A stretch of DNA of 51,013 bases from Oscillospiraceae bacterium. Its GTDB lineage: Bacteria > Bacillota > Clostridia > Oscillospirales > CAG-272. Position numbers and translations under genes: made by a program. Below, piece by piece: positions 8,624 to 16,501 of this stretch; the first letter of the stretch is position 1, and each line of letters begins with the position of its first letter. The stretch spans positions 1-51,013 of the forward strand of contig SVTQ01000013.1 of the NCBI GenBank assembly GCA_015063695.1, read 5' to 3'. The notes under the pieces were generated by a model. That model was not told the origin of the DNA. It worked only from the letters and a program-made list of their open reading frames with translations, and did not search any database.

Positions 8624-9686
8624 TAAGGAATTCAAGGCGGAAATAAAAAAAGGTCTTCACGGAGTTTACCTTATGTACGGCGAGGAGGAATTTTTAAAAA
8701 AGTATTATCTGAGAGAAGCCAAAAAGGCGATACTCGGCGAGGATGATGATTTTTCAGTTTTCAACCTTGTGGAAATCCAGGACGATGAATTTTCTCCCGA
8801 GCTCCTCCGCGAAGCGGCATCAGGTGTCCCCATGATGGCTGATAAGATATGCGTTATCGCTCACGCAAGACTTACGAGAATAGGCGGTTCCGACAAGGGC
8901 CACGTTGAAAACGTCAGATCCGATGAGCTCTTCGACGTTCTTTCTGAAATAAAAAATATTGAAACTGCCGCCGTGTTTATTGTGTGTCCTCCCGACGGCT
9001 TTGATGCAGGCAGAAAGAACAGACCTTCAAAGCTTTTGAAAGGTATTTCGGAGCATGCAACTCCCGTTGAGTTTGCATATCAGACCCCTGCTGTGCTCAA
9101 AAAGTGGACGCTTCGTCATTTTGAAAAGGAAGGCCTTTCGGCGGATGACTCTGTTCTGAATTACATCGTATCTGCGGCAGGTCCCGACATGACGTTTCTC
9201 TCCCTTGAGATCGGTAAGCTTATTGCTTATGCGAAAGCCAATGGGAAAGAGAGTGTAAGCCTTCAGGATGCAACTCTTCTTTGTTCTGAAAACGGAGAGC
9301 TTGACGCTTTCGCTCTTTCAAATGCTATTGTTTCCGGTGACAGAGCGGGCGCGCTTGAAGCGCTCAGAGAAGCAAAAGAGAAAAGACGCAAGGCCCCCAT
9401 GGTACTGGCGGGTATTACCTCTGATTTTATTAATATGCTGACCGTTTCCATCTATATGAAGTATGGGCTCACAAAGGACGATATAGCCCGTAAAACGGGC
9501 ATTCACGCCTTCCGCGTAGGCAAATATATGGAAGCAGTGAGAAACTCCGAAACGGCGGCTATACGCGCCGCTCTTGACAGATGCCGCGAGGCGGATGTGA
9601 TGCTGAAGAGCTCGGTCATTGACTTTATTGCCCTTGAACGTCTTGTGTGCGTAATGCCCGTAAAGAAGCAGTATAACAGATATTGA
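8616..9686 (+). CDS. holA: DNA polymerase III delta subunit (clamp-loader wrench)
   Basis: A 356-residue HolA, the subunit that opens the beta sliding clamp during clamp loading at the replication fork. The N-terminus has the family signature GVYLMYGEEEFLKKYYLRE, followed by AAA+-like domains I-II and a C-terminal helical collar domain (RKTGIHAFRVGKYMEAVR, DVMLKSSVID). The start is TTG at 8616-8618, eight to nine bases after AGGAGGT; no ATG lies close by, and the start sits inside the end of the DUF1934 gene. One oddity is the insertion-like segment GGSDKGHVENVRSDELFD between strands of the first domain. Length is normal for Firmicutes. Confidence 0.93.
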   Translation: MNDKEFKAEIKKGLHGVYLMYGEEEFLKKYYLREAKKAILGEDDDFSVFNLVEIQDDEFSPELLREAASGVPMMADKICVIAHARLTRIGGSDKGHVENVRSDELFDVLSEIKNIETAAVFIVCPPDGFDAGRKNRPSKLLKGISEHATPVEFAYQTPAVLKKWTLRHFEKEGLSADDSVLNYIVSAAGPDMTFLSLEIGKLIAYAKANGKESVSLQDATLLCSENGELDAFALSNAIVSGDRAGALEALREAKEKRRKAPMVLAGITSDFINMLTVSIYMKYGLTKDDIARKTGIHAFRVGKYMEAVRNSETAAIRAALDRCREADVMLKSSVIDFIALERLVCVMPVKKQYNRY

Positions 9687-9710
9687 AAACAGGTATTTCT
9701 TTAAGGTTTT

Positions 9711-10331
9711 ATGAAAAAGAGAATTGTGTTTCCTTTGCCCGTTGTTGTTGAGGGCAAATACGATAAAATGAAGCTTACGGAGGTTATTGACGGCCATATC
9801 ATAACTACTGACGGCTTTGGAATATTCAATAAAAAAGAAAAGCTTTCCCTTATAAAAAGACTTGCCGAAAGAGGTGTTGTTCTCCTTTGTGACAGTGACG
9901 GTGCCGGCGGTGTTATAAGACGTCATATTATGAGCGCCGTGCCTAAAGATAAGATATATAATCTGTATATTCCTAAAATAGAAGGCAAGGAAAGAAGAAA
10001 AAAGGATCCTTCGAGGGAAGGTACCCTTGGCGTTGAGGGAATGAATGCCGACCTTCTTTATAAGATGTTTTTCGAGCTCTCTGTAAGGCTTGGCATTGAC
10101 ACGGAAAACGGTGAGATGGGAGAGGCCGTCGGGAAAAAGTCCGTCACAAAGGCTGATTTCTATGAGGACGGTCTTACGGGCCGAGACAACAGCGCGGCAT
10201 CTCGTGATGCCCTTGCCGCGTATTTCTCCCTTCCTTCAGGAATGACACCCTCGGCTCTTCTGGGAGCTATCAACATTCTTGTTGACTATGATGGCTACAA
10301 AGCGGCGGTCGCTGAAGTTTTTGACAAGTGA
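9711..10331 (+). CDS. RNase M5-like Toprim protein (DUF4093 type)
   Basis: A 206-residue protein. The N-terminal Toprim domain has VVVEGKYD at 10-17 (catalytic Glu), then DGFGIF and the acidic pair in LLCDSDGAG at 58-66. In Firmicutes this arrangement is that of RNase M5, which matures 5S rRNA. After it come YIPKIEGKERRKKD, GTLGVEGM, and a C-terminal region resembling DUF4093, with ADFYEDGLTG and a helical tail. It is therefore an RNase M5 relative, but no ksgA partner adjoins and the C-terminal part differs from Bacillus RnmV, so I give no symbol. A weak AAGG lies upstream of the ATG. It sits 24 nt after holA and 27 nt before ygiQ, consistent with one transcript. Confidence 0.78.
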   Translation: MKKRIVFPLPVVVEGKYDKMKLTEVIDGHIITTDGFGIFNKKEKLSLIKRLAERGVVLLCDSDGAGGVIRRHIMSAVPKDKIYNLYIPKIEGKERRKKDPSREGTLGVEGMNADLLYKMFFELSVRLGIDTENGEMGEAVGKKSVTKADFYEDGLTGRDNSAASRDALAAYFSLPSGMTPSALLGAINILVDYDGYKAAVAEVFDK

Positions 10332-10358
10332 TTTTTCACTTGGATTTTGAGGTTTTAA

Positions 10359-12467
10359 ATGGAAAAGAGATTTTTGCCGGTAACACCGGAAGAGGTAAAA
10401 GAGCTGGGACGTGACGTGCCCGATTTCGTGTACGTTACGGGGGATGCCTACGTCGACCATCCCTCCTTCGGTCCTGCTATCATATCAAGAGTTCTTGAGG
10501 ACGCAGGTTATGTTGTAGCTATGCTTCCTCAGCCCGAATACAGATCCTGCGAGGAGTTCAAAAAATTCGGCAGACCCCGTCTCGGATTTCTTGTAACTGC
10601 AGGTAATATCGACTCAATGGTCGCCCACTACACGGTTTCAAAAAAGAAGAGAAACGACGACTACTACAGCCCGGGCGGAAAGGCAGGCAAGAGACCTGAC
10701 CGCGCCGTTATCGTTTACTGTAACAGAATAAGAGAGGCTTACGGTGACGTACCCATTATTATCGGCGGTCTCGAAGCGTCTCTGCGCCGTTTTGCTCACT
10801 ATGACTATTGGGACGACAAGGTGCGCCGCAGTATCCTTGTGGACAGCCGAGCGGATATTCTTGAATACGGAATGGGCGAAAAGACCACTCTTCGCGTTGC
10901 TGAGCTTCTTGACAAAGGCGTTCCCGTAAAGAAGATACATGACGTCAGAGGTACTGTTTACCTCACCGATCCCGATGATAAGATACATTATCCCGTGGCT
11001 TCGGGTGCTGACGAGGACGGAAGAGCCTACGGCTACGATTACAATACACTGAAGAGTGATAAGGAAGCTTTGGCAAAGGCTTTTGCGGTTCAGTACCGAA
11101 ACAACGACGGCATAAACGGAAAGGCTATCGTTGAGTATTATGACGGCAAGATGCTCGTTCAGAACCCTCCCATGCCTCCCCTTGAACAGGAGGAGCTTGA
11201 CAGAGTTTACGCACTGCCCTATGCAAGGGACTATCACCCTATGTATGAGGCCGAGGGTGGAGTTCCTGCCATTGCAGAGGTGAAGTTCTCCATTACCCAC
11301 AACAGAGGATGTTTCGGCGGCTGTAACTTCTGTGCCCTCGCTTTCCATCAGGGCAGAAGTGTCCGTTCCAGAAGTATTGAATCAGTTGTGGCAGAAGCAA
11401 AGCTCATTTCCGAAATGCCCGATTTCAAGGGCTATATTCATGATATCGGCGGCCCCACCGCAAACTTCAGACATCCTGCCTGCAAGAAACAACTTGAGAG
11501 CGGAGTTTGTCAGAATAAAAAGTGTCTTTTCCCCACTCCCTGCAAGAACCTTGATGCAGATCACAGTGAATACGTAAAGCTTCTTTCCGAAGTTGAAAAG
11601 ATACCGAAGATAAAGAAGGTATTCATTCGCTCGGGCATAAGATTTGACTATATGCTTTGCGACGGGGATGAGACGTTCTTCAGAAAGCTTGTCACCGACC
11701 ATACCAGCGGTCAGCTTAAGGTAGCTCCCGAGCACTGTTCTTCTGCTGTCCTTGCTTACATGGGAAAGCCCGACATAAAGGTATACGACAAATTCAGAAA
11801 ACGCTTTTTCGAGCTAAGCGAAGAGGCGGGGCTTAAGCAGTTCCTTGTTCCTTATCTTATGTCAAGCCATCCCGGAAGCACCCTCAAGGATGCGGTTGAG
11901 CTTGCGCTCTATATGAAGAAGATAGGTCTTAACCCCGAGCAGGTTCAGGACTTTTATCCCACACCCGGTACGGCATCAACGGTTATGTACTACACGGGCA
12001 TCGATCCCCTTACGGGAAAGAAGGTCTACTGTACCACAGATTACAGAGAAAAGCAGCTTCAGCGCGCTCTGCTTCAGTTCTACAAGCCCGAAAACAGAAA
12101 TCTCGTTCGTGAAGCTCTTATAAAATGCGGCAGGGAAGACCTTATCGGCTACGGGCCCGAGTGTCTTGTAAAGCCTGACGGAAGAGTTAAGGGCGACGGT
12201 TATGCGCCCCCGAAGAAGCAGACAGCAAAGGGGAAGGCTCAGAAAGGCGGAGCTTCAAAATCTCAGAAAGACGAGGAGCAGTCCTCAGCTCCCGGATATA
12301 CGGGCGGCAAGCGTCCCGACGGTTGGGCGAGACCCAAGCCCAAGAAGGGCGGTAGCGGAAAGTTCTCCTCAAAGAAGGCGGGCAAGCACAAAAAGCCCAA
12401 GGCTGTTTCCGAGCATAAGATCATAAAGGCTTCCGACCTTAAGAAGCCCCATAAGAGCAAGAAATAA
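10359..12467 (+). CDS. ygiQ: YgiQ family radical SAM protein (UPF0313)
   Basis: A 702-residue cytoplasmic protein. The N-terminal domain ([55 protein letters not shown]) is the cobalamin-binding-like part typical of YgiQ. The radical SAM cluster motif CFGGCNFC (CX3CX2C) is at about residue 316, followed by the family signatures CLFPTPC, VAPEHCS and [14 protein letters not shown]. The biochemical reaction of YgiQ is not known. The last ~90 residues are a Lys/Ser/Gly-rich, probably disordered tail. The start follows GAGG at suitable spacing. Confidence 0.93.
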   Translation: MEKRFLPVTPEEVKELGRDVPDFVYVTGDAYVDHPSFGPAIISRVLEDAGYVVAMLPQPEYRSCEEFKKFGRPRLGFLVTAGNIDSMVAHYTVSKKKRNDDYYSPGGKAGKRPDRAVIVYCNRIREAYGDVPIIIGGLEASLRRFAHYDYWDDKVRRSILVDSRADILEYGMGEKTTLRVAELLDKGVPVKKIHDVRGTVYLTDPDDKIHYPVASGADEDGRAYGYDYNTLKSDKEALAKAFAVQYRNNDGINGKAIVEYYDGKMLVQNPPMPPLEQEELDRVYALPYARDYHPMYEAEGGVPAIAEVKFSITHNRGCFGGCNFCALAFHQGRSVRSRSIESVVAEAKLISEMPDFKGYIHDIGGPTANFRHPACKKQLESGVCQNKKCLFPTPCKNLDADHSEYVKLLSEVEKIPKIKKVFIRSGIRFDYMLCDGDETFFRKLVTDHTSGQLKVAPEHCSSAVLAYMGKPDIKVYDKFRKRFFELSEEAGLKQFLVPYLMSSHPGSTLKDAVELALYMKKIGLNPEQVQDFYPTPGTASTVMYYTGIDPLTGKKVYCTTDYREKQLQRALLQFYKPENRNLVREALIKCGREDLIGYGPECLVKPDGRVKGDGYAPPKKQTAKGKAQKGGASKSQKDEEQSSAPGYTGGKRPDGWARPKPKKGGSGKFSSKKAGKHKKPKAVSEHKIIKASDLKKPHKSKK

Positions 12468-12474
12468 TTATGAG

Positions 12475-12510
12475 TTTGACCCATAATCGGTATCTCGGTT
12501 ATGGGTCAAA
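12475..12510 (+). terminator. Hairpin between ygiQ and sfsA (weak terminator or processing site)
   Basis: A perfect 12-bp stem, TTTGACCCATAA / TTATGGGTCAAA, with a 12-nt loop and only TTT after it. The short U-tract makes partial termination more likely than a full stop; sfsA has no obvious promoter of its own. Confidence 0.6.
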
Positions 12511-12527
12511 TTTGAAATGGAGAGACT

Positions 12528-13208
12528 ATGAAATATAATAATATCGAGAAAGCAGTTTTTATTTCGAGGCCCAATAGATTTATTGCAAACGTTGAGACCG
12601 CTCTCGGAGAAGAAGTCTGCCACGTTAAGAATACGGGAAGATGCAAAGAGCTTCTCATTCCCGGAGCCGCGGTCTACGTTGAAAGAAATTCTTCGGAAAA
12701 AAGAAAGACCGCCCTTGACCTTATAGCTGTGGAAAAGGACGGAAGAATAATAAATATTGACAGTCAGGCTCCCAATAAGGCGGCTTTCGAATGGATAAGC
12801 TCGGGAGGTTTTTTCAGCGGAACGGATACTGTGAAAAGGGAAGTGACCTATAAAGCTTCGAGAATAGACCTTTATGCTGAAAAGGATGAAGAAAAAATAT
12901 TCGTTGAGGTGAAGGGAGTGACTTTGTTTGATGGGGAAAAAGCTCTCTTTCCCGATGCTCCCACCGAGAGGGGCATAAAGCACCTTGAACATCTTGCCGA
13001 TGCCGCAGAAAACGGATATTCTGCCTTTGTTCTTTTTGTTATCCAAGGGAAGGGCGCAGAGACTTTCTCTCCCAATTATGCCACTCACAGAGCTTTTGGC
13101 GAGAAGCTGAAGGAGGTGGCGGAGAGAGGTGTGAAGATCGTGGCATACGACTGTATTTGTACCGCAGACAGTATGATAATTGATAAAGAGATCAGTGTAG
13201 TGTTATAA
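12528..13208 (+). CDS. sfsA: SfsA family nuclease-like protein
   Basis: A 226-residue protein of the SfsA family, originally described as a sugar-fermentation stimulation protein; the family has a PD-(D/E)XK-type nuclease fold. Features: the N-terminal OB-like part (RPNRFIANVE, CHVKNTGRCKELL), then SQAPNKA, SRIDLYAE and the catalytic core KIFVEVKGVTLF (E and K), DAPTERGIKHLEHL, and the C-terminal FSPNYATHRAF. Start ATG at 12528 after a modest GGAGAG. Its biological role in Firmicutes is unclear. It is probably cotranscribed with ygiQ across the 12475 hairpin. Confidence 0.93.
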   Translation: MKYNNIEKAVFISRPNRFIANVETALGEEVCHVKNTGRCKELLIPGAAVYVERNSSEKRKTALDLIAVEKDGRIINIDSQAPNKAAFEWISSGGFFSGTDTVKREVTYKASRIDLYAEKDEEKIFVEVKGVTLFDGEKALFPDAPTERGIKHLEHLADAAENGYSAFVLFVIQGKGAETFSPNYATHRAFGEKLKEVAERGVKIVAYDCICTADSMIIDKEISVVL

Positions 13209-13373
13209 TAAAAATTGAATTGTTTGTATTAAAAATATAAAGGACGGAATATACTAATATCAGACGGATTATATTCAAAAACATAAAGCTGACAAGTCCT
13301 TGAAATATGTTAAAAACGGTCTTTTTCCGGGGGATTGTGTTTGTAAAATTGTTGTATTTTGTAAAATAGTCTG

Positions 13374-13498
13374 TCAAAATATCAAAACAGCCTTGAATAT
13401 GGGGTTTTTCTTGATATTTCGAGGGAATGGAACGACCACGCCGGGTTCCTTCTTTTGGACTGATCAAGGGACATCTTCCGTAAAAAAGGCTGTTTTTT
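13374..13498 (+). ncRNA. Candidate structured small RNA
   Basis: Three nested stems share one axis: AAAACAGCCTT (13384-13394) with AAGGCTGTTTT (13486-13496), CTTGAT (13410-13415) with ATCAAG (13463-13468), and GAA-GGAAC (13425-13433) with GTTCCTTC (13445-13452). The outer 3' arm runs into six T on the plus strand, compatible with termination. A weak promoter-like pair (TTTGTA, 16 nt, TAAAAT at 13362-13367) lies just upstream. It does not match any RNA family I recognise (not SRP RNA, RNase P or tmRNA). The 5' boundary is a guess. Confidence 0.33.
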
Positions 13499-13605
13499 CA
13501 CGTTTGGAAACCGTCTTTTACAACTTTTTATCAGTGGCAAATGTCGGGAAATAGGGGGCGGAAATTGTATATTTTTTTGTCAAGTGCAAATTCATAAAAA
13601 TGGAT

Positions 13606-13742
13606 TTTTCTACATGAATACATTTGTCAATTACTCTACCGCCTGTAGAAAAGTGGACTTTTCTACAGGCTGAGCCTATTTTTGGCTGTTCATAAACCTT
13701 GTTGCAATAGGCTTTTCTACATTTTGAACAGAGTTTTCTACA
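13606..13742. repeat. Cluster of TTTTCTACA 9-mers with a perfect hairpin
   Basis: TTTTCTACA occurs at 13606-13614, 13659-13667, 13713-13721 and 13734-13742, and inverted (TGTAGAAAA) at 13644-13652. The inverted pair forms a perfect 13-bp hairpin, GCCTGTAGAAAAG / CTTTTCTACAGGC, with loop TGGA at 13641-13670. The first three direct copies are spaced 53 and 54 bp. The 9-mer is two changes away from the DnaA box TTATCCACA. Confidence 0.7.
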
Positions 13743-14014
13743 GGGCGAAATATTTTTGAACATTAAAAAAATCAAAAGTTATTAGAACGTTGTAAAATAT
13801 GCATTTTTGTGCATTGTGCACTAATAAAAGTTTGCGTATTAAAATACACATGCGAAACCTCTTGTTTTGTGTCATGTAAAATAGGCATAAGGCGAATATA
13901 TTAATCAAAGAAAAAATATTATGCAAATGCCGAATTTTCGCAATGTAATGATACGTTACAATTAATATTTGTACAAATGTTGCACAATATGACATTTTTC
14001 ATAGTTTTTGATAA

Positions 14015-14077
14015 AAAGAAGATCCCCTTATAATAACCCGAGCCTTCTTGTCTTTCAGCCCGTTGCTTTAAGGGGAT
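14015..14077 (-). terminator. Probable terminator of the B12 operon
   Basis: ATCCCCTTA (14022-14030) pairs with TAAGGGGAT (14069-14077) across a 38-nt loop; read on the minus strand it is followed by CTTCTTTTTATC. The loop is large, so efficiency is uncertain. Confidence 0.5.
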
Positions 14078-14093
14078 GTTTTCTTTATTACGT

Positions 14094-15161
14094 TTACGGA
14101 ATTACACTTTTGAAATAGCTTTTTGAAAGACCTCTGCTCACTCTGAAACGGGGAAGCTCAAGGGCGGGATAACCTGCAGTTGAAGTTCTGCTGACAGTTG
14201 TATATCCGAAGTCAAAGAATTCGTCTGCTACCGCAAGAACTGCATCGTTATATCTTCCTGACGGATAACAGATAGCTTTTACGTCACGCCCTGTAATGGA
14301 CTCGATTATATTAACGGAGCGTCCGAATTCATATCGTAATGAGTCGGGGGACAGAGAAGTGAGACCTGCGTGGTTCAGTGTGTGGGACTGAAAGCTTACA
14401 AGTCCGCTGTCGGCCATCTCGCGCATCATGTCGGAGTTGAGAAATCCGTCTCCGCCGATATAGCCTGCAACCATAAACACCGTTACTTTAACGTTGTATT
14501 TTTTGATTATGGGGAACATTTCTGTGTAGTTGTCAACGTAACCGTCGTCAAAGGACATGATTACCGTTTTTCTGTCCGAGTATGCGTATTCGTCAGCAAA
14601 AATGAAGGCATAGCCCTTTTCGATAAGTGCCTGGATGTGTCCTTCAAGCTCAGCGGGACGGACAAAAAGGCTTTCAAGCTCGGAAAACGGCTCGTCAAGC
14701 ACAAGGTGATACATAAGGGCAAGGGGAGCGTAACCGTTTCCTGAGGGAACTGAAGGGTCATAGATAGGAAAATTATAATCTGTTTCGGGGGCTTCCGGAA
14801 CGTATTCCGTTTCGGGAAGGAACGTTTCGGGCGGTTCCGTTTCGGGAGGTACGTATTCGCCGAAAAGTATTTCTTCGAAAACTATTGTTTCCTCGTAGTA
14901 TACTTCTTCGGTAGTCTCTTCCGTGGTTTCCTCGGTCGTTTCTTCCGTTGTCACCTCTGTCGTTACCTCTTCGGTTATTATCTCTGTGCTTTCTTCGGTT
15001 TCCGCAGTTGTTGCTTCCTCTGTGACGGGTTCTGTCTGCGCCTCGGTATTAGGTGTCGGTTCCGAGGTTCGGAGCATAACGCAGGAGGAGAGAAGAAAGC
15101 ACGCCGTAAGCATTATAAGGGCAAGTATCAAAAGTCTTGCCGAAATGTTTCTTTTGTTCAT
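14094..15161 (-). CDS. Polysaccharide deacetylase lipoprotein (NodB domain)
   Basis: A 355-residue exported enzyme of carbohydrate esterase family 4 type. The N-terminus is a lipoprotein signal (ACFLLSSC lipobox). Residues 35-115 are a Thr/Glu/Pro-rich spacer with repeated TTEE. The NodB domain from about 145 carries the metal/catalytic motif MSFDDGYVDN near 201, SHTLNH (H-x3-H metal ligands) and CYPSGRYN. Such enzymes remove N- or O-acetyl groups from peptidoglycan or other glycans at the cell surface. AAAGGA precedes the ATG. It is the last gene of the cobalamin-riboswitch operon but is separated from the ECF gene by a hairpin at 15197-15226, so it may only partly share that control; a link to B12 is not evident. 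Confidence 0.9.
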   Translation of the reverse strand: MNKRNISARLLILALIMLTACFLLSSCVMLRTSEPTPNTEAQTEPVTEEATTAETEESTEIITEEVTTEVTTEETTEETTEETTEEVYYEETIVFEEILFGEYVPPETEPPETFLPETEYVPEAPETDYNFPIYDPSVPSGNGYAPLALMYHLVLDEPFSELESLFVRPAELEGHIQALIEKGYAFIFADEYAYSDRKTVIMSFDDGYVDNYTEMFPIIKKYNVKVTVFMVAGYIGGDGFLNSDMMREMADSGLVSFQSHTLNHAGLTSLSPDSLRYEFGRSVNIIESITGRDVKAICYPSGRYNDAVLAVADEFFDFGYTTVSRTSTAGYPALELPRFRVSRGLSKSYFKSVIP

Positions 15162-15196
15162 TACAGGTTCCTTTAATGGTTGTTTTATATTAAAGC

Positions 15197-15226
15197 TTCC
15201 CGAGCTGCCCGAAGAGAGCTCGGGAA
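15197..15226 (-). terminator. Hairpin between ECF S-component gene and deacetylase gene
   Basis: Perfect 10-bp stem TTCCCGAGCT / AGCTCGGGAA with a 10-nt loop. On the minus strand it is followed by GCTTTAATAT, an imperfect U-tract, so partial termination or transcript processing is likely. Confidence 0.55.
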
Positions 15227-15243
15227 TTGTATTTGTGTTCGCT

Positions 15244-15762
15244 TTATCCGCGGCGTTTTTTCAGCTTTTTCGTGAGCTTTGTCAGAGGATATATGAGAAA
15301 ACCTGCCACAAGGTTTCCGCATCCGTGGATTAGGTCGTAGGGAAGGCCTGCGATTATCCATTTTAACGTGGACGGAAAGCTTAAGTTAAACAGAATTGCC
15401 TGAGCAGGTGCCCAGAGAGTGCCGAATGCAAGTCCGTGGACAACGCAGAGCACGTGGCTTATGATAGCGGCTGTCTTTTTAGGAGTTTTTTTCGGTATCA
15501 GCATTATTGCCGCCCAAAGGATAGCCCATATATAGGTATAGGGTATCCACCATGGATTGAAGCCGTAAAACAGCCCTACAAGCAGAACATAAACGTATAT
15601 GGGGATAAGTGCCTTTGCTCTGTAAGTGAGCGTAAAGACAGCTATAAACACTCCCGCAAGGTGGATGTTAGGCAAAAAGTCCATAATAACCTTTGAAATG
15701 AACATAAGTGCGCCGAACATTGCGAACAGTGAAAGCTCGTATAGATTCTTTCTTTTGTTCAT
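15244..15762 (-). CDS. ECF transporter substrate-binding (S) component, probably cobalamin-related
   Basis: A 172-residue integral membrane protein with about five to six hydrophobic segments and a basic C-terminus (KLKKRRG), the size and layout of an ECF-type S component. N-terminal ELSLFAMFGALMFISKVIMDFLPNIHLAG is typical of the fold. S components capture a vitamin and hand it to a shared energising module, whose genes are not in this window. The start codon overlaps the stop of the DUF4430 gene by 4 nt (ATGA), and the pair sits behind a cobalamin riboswitch, so a corrinoid or B12 building block is the likely substrate. Which of the predicted B12-related S families it belongs to cannot be decided by eye. 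Confidence 0.85.
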   Translation of the reverse strand: MNKRKNLYELSLFAMFGALMFISKVIMDFLPNIHLAGVFIAVFTLTYRAKALIPIYVYVLLVGLFYGFNPWWIPYTYIWAILWAAIMLIPKKTPKKTAAIISHVLCVVHGLAFGTLWAPAQAILFNLSFPSTLKWIIAGLPYDLIHGCGNLVAGFLIYPLTKLTKKLKKRRG

Positions 15763-16166
15763 TTGGTGTAGGTGATTTCGTAAACCGCTCCGTCCTCAAG
15801 TATTTCAGCATCAACGGAATTCGCAAGGTATTCTCCGTTTTTGTAGAGTGCCCAGTAAGAGCCGTCAACATCATAGTCGGCAGTGATGCCGCAGACCTTT
15901 TTGATGTAGAGACCGAACTCGCTCTCTTCGCCTTCCACAAGCTCTTCTTGTTCAAGAGCTCCGCGGAGAGTGGTTTCCGTTGTGGTTATGGAGTAGGGGG
16001 TCATCTCACCCTTGTCATCCGTTACCTGAACGGTGATGGTTACCTCTGTGCCGCTTGCGGGCGCGTCATCTTTTTTGTCGCAGGAAATCATTGAAAGTGC
16101 CATTACCGCCATGAGCACAACAAGTGAAACCGCAGACAAAACTCTTCTTGTGTTTGTCTTTGTCAT
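15759..16166 (-). CDS. DUF4430 lipoprotein, likely corrinoid-binding
   Basis: A 135-residue lipoprotein: a signal peptide with lipobox SMISC (Cys near residue 29), then a DUF4430 domain of about 100 residues containing TITVQVTDDKG, a TTLRGALEQ segment, a GITADYDVDGSYWALYKNGEY core and a terminal DGAVYEITYT strand. DUF4430 resembles the C-terminal domain of transcobalamin-type proteins, and with the cobalamin riboswitch directly upstream and the ECF S component directly downstream a role in catching corrinoids at the outer membrane face is the best guess. AAGGAG lies 7-8 nt before the ATG. Confidence 0.87.
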   Translation of the reverse strand: MTKTNTRRVLSAVSLVVLMAVMALSMISCDKKDDAPASGTEVTITVQVTDDKGEMTPYSITTTETTLRGALEQEELVEGEESEFGLYIKKVCGITADYDVDGSYWALYKNGEYLANSVDAEILEDGAVYEITYTK

Positions 16167-16227
16167 GTTTGTTTCTCCTTAAAATATTATTATTTTCGGC
16201 TGTTTCTCTGTGATCACTCGCACTAAG

Positions 16228-16405
16228 AAACATTCAAGGCAAGTCTCCCGACTTCGGACTGTGGCAAAAATTCACCTTCTCGGCATAACGCCAATGGATA
16301 CTCTGCGGCGGTGCAGAGGAAGTTTTGCAGTCCTTCACGGTGACGAGTTCGTGCAGGATTTTCACCTGCTTCCTTATTAAGTGTAAAACACACCTTTCAC
16401 CGAAA
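16228..16405 (-). promoter_or_regulatory. Cobalamin (B12) riboswitch
   Basis: On the minus strand the leader reads GGTGAAAGG near its start, then the conserved core GGAAGCAGGTGAAAATCC, later CCATTGG and CGAGAAGGTGA, and ends in the B12-box-like GCCACAGTCCGAAGTCGGGAGACTTGCC. This order is that of a cobalamin riboswitch. No terminator hairpin with a U-tract lies in the ~60 nt before the DUF4430 start, so control is more likely at translation initiation, by hiding AAGGAG at 16176-16181. Riboswitches of this class turn genes off when B12 is plentiful. Confidence 0.93.
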
Positions 16406-16408
16406 AAT

Positions 16409-16437
16409 ATTATATCTTTTACCTCGCCGTTTGTCAA
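16409..16437 (-). promoter_or_regulatory. Perfect-consensus promoter of the B12 riboswitch operon
   Basis: On the minus strand TTGACA (16437-16432) and TATAAT (16414-16409) with a 17-nt spacer, all twelve bases matching. The predicted start lies only a few bases before the riboswitch. Confidence 0.93.
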
Positions 16438-16453
16438 TATCTATATATAATAT

Positions 16454-16484
16454 AAAAAGCTTTGCCGACGGATGTCGGCAAAGC
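16454..16484 (-). terminator. Intrinsic terminator of alaS
   Basis: On the minus strand GCTTTGCCGAC / GTCGGCAAAGC closes a short loop and runs into TTTTT, 18 nt after the alaS stop. Confidence 0.92.
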
Positions 16485-16501
16485 CTGTGTTTTTGGGAAG
16501 T

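Larger units (their letters stand above)
13209..14014. other. Long AT-rich non-coding region between sfsA and the deacetylase gene
   Basis: About 800 nt with no gene I can support on either strand: open frames here lack ribosome sites and normal composition. Contents noted separately: a possible structured RNA (13374-13498), a 13-bp perfect hairpin (13641-13670), and a cluster of TTTTCTACA 9-mers. Another stem, AGCCTATT (13673-13680) / AATAGGCT (13705-13712), is followed by TTTT. From 13743 to about 14014 I see only AT-rich sequence. Confidence 0.6.

Noticed and set aside
13606..13742. Chromosomal replication origin
   Set aside because: TTTTCTACA is only an approximate DnaA box and no dnaA, dnaN or other origin genes are near; kept only as a repeat cluster.
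13300..13775. Short open frames in the long gap on both strands
   Set aside because: AT-rich, no ribosome sites, no recognisable protein features; they overlap hairpins and the possible small RNA.
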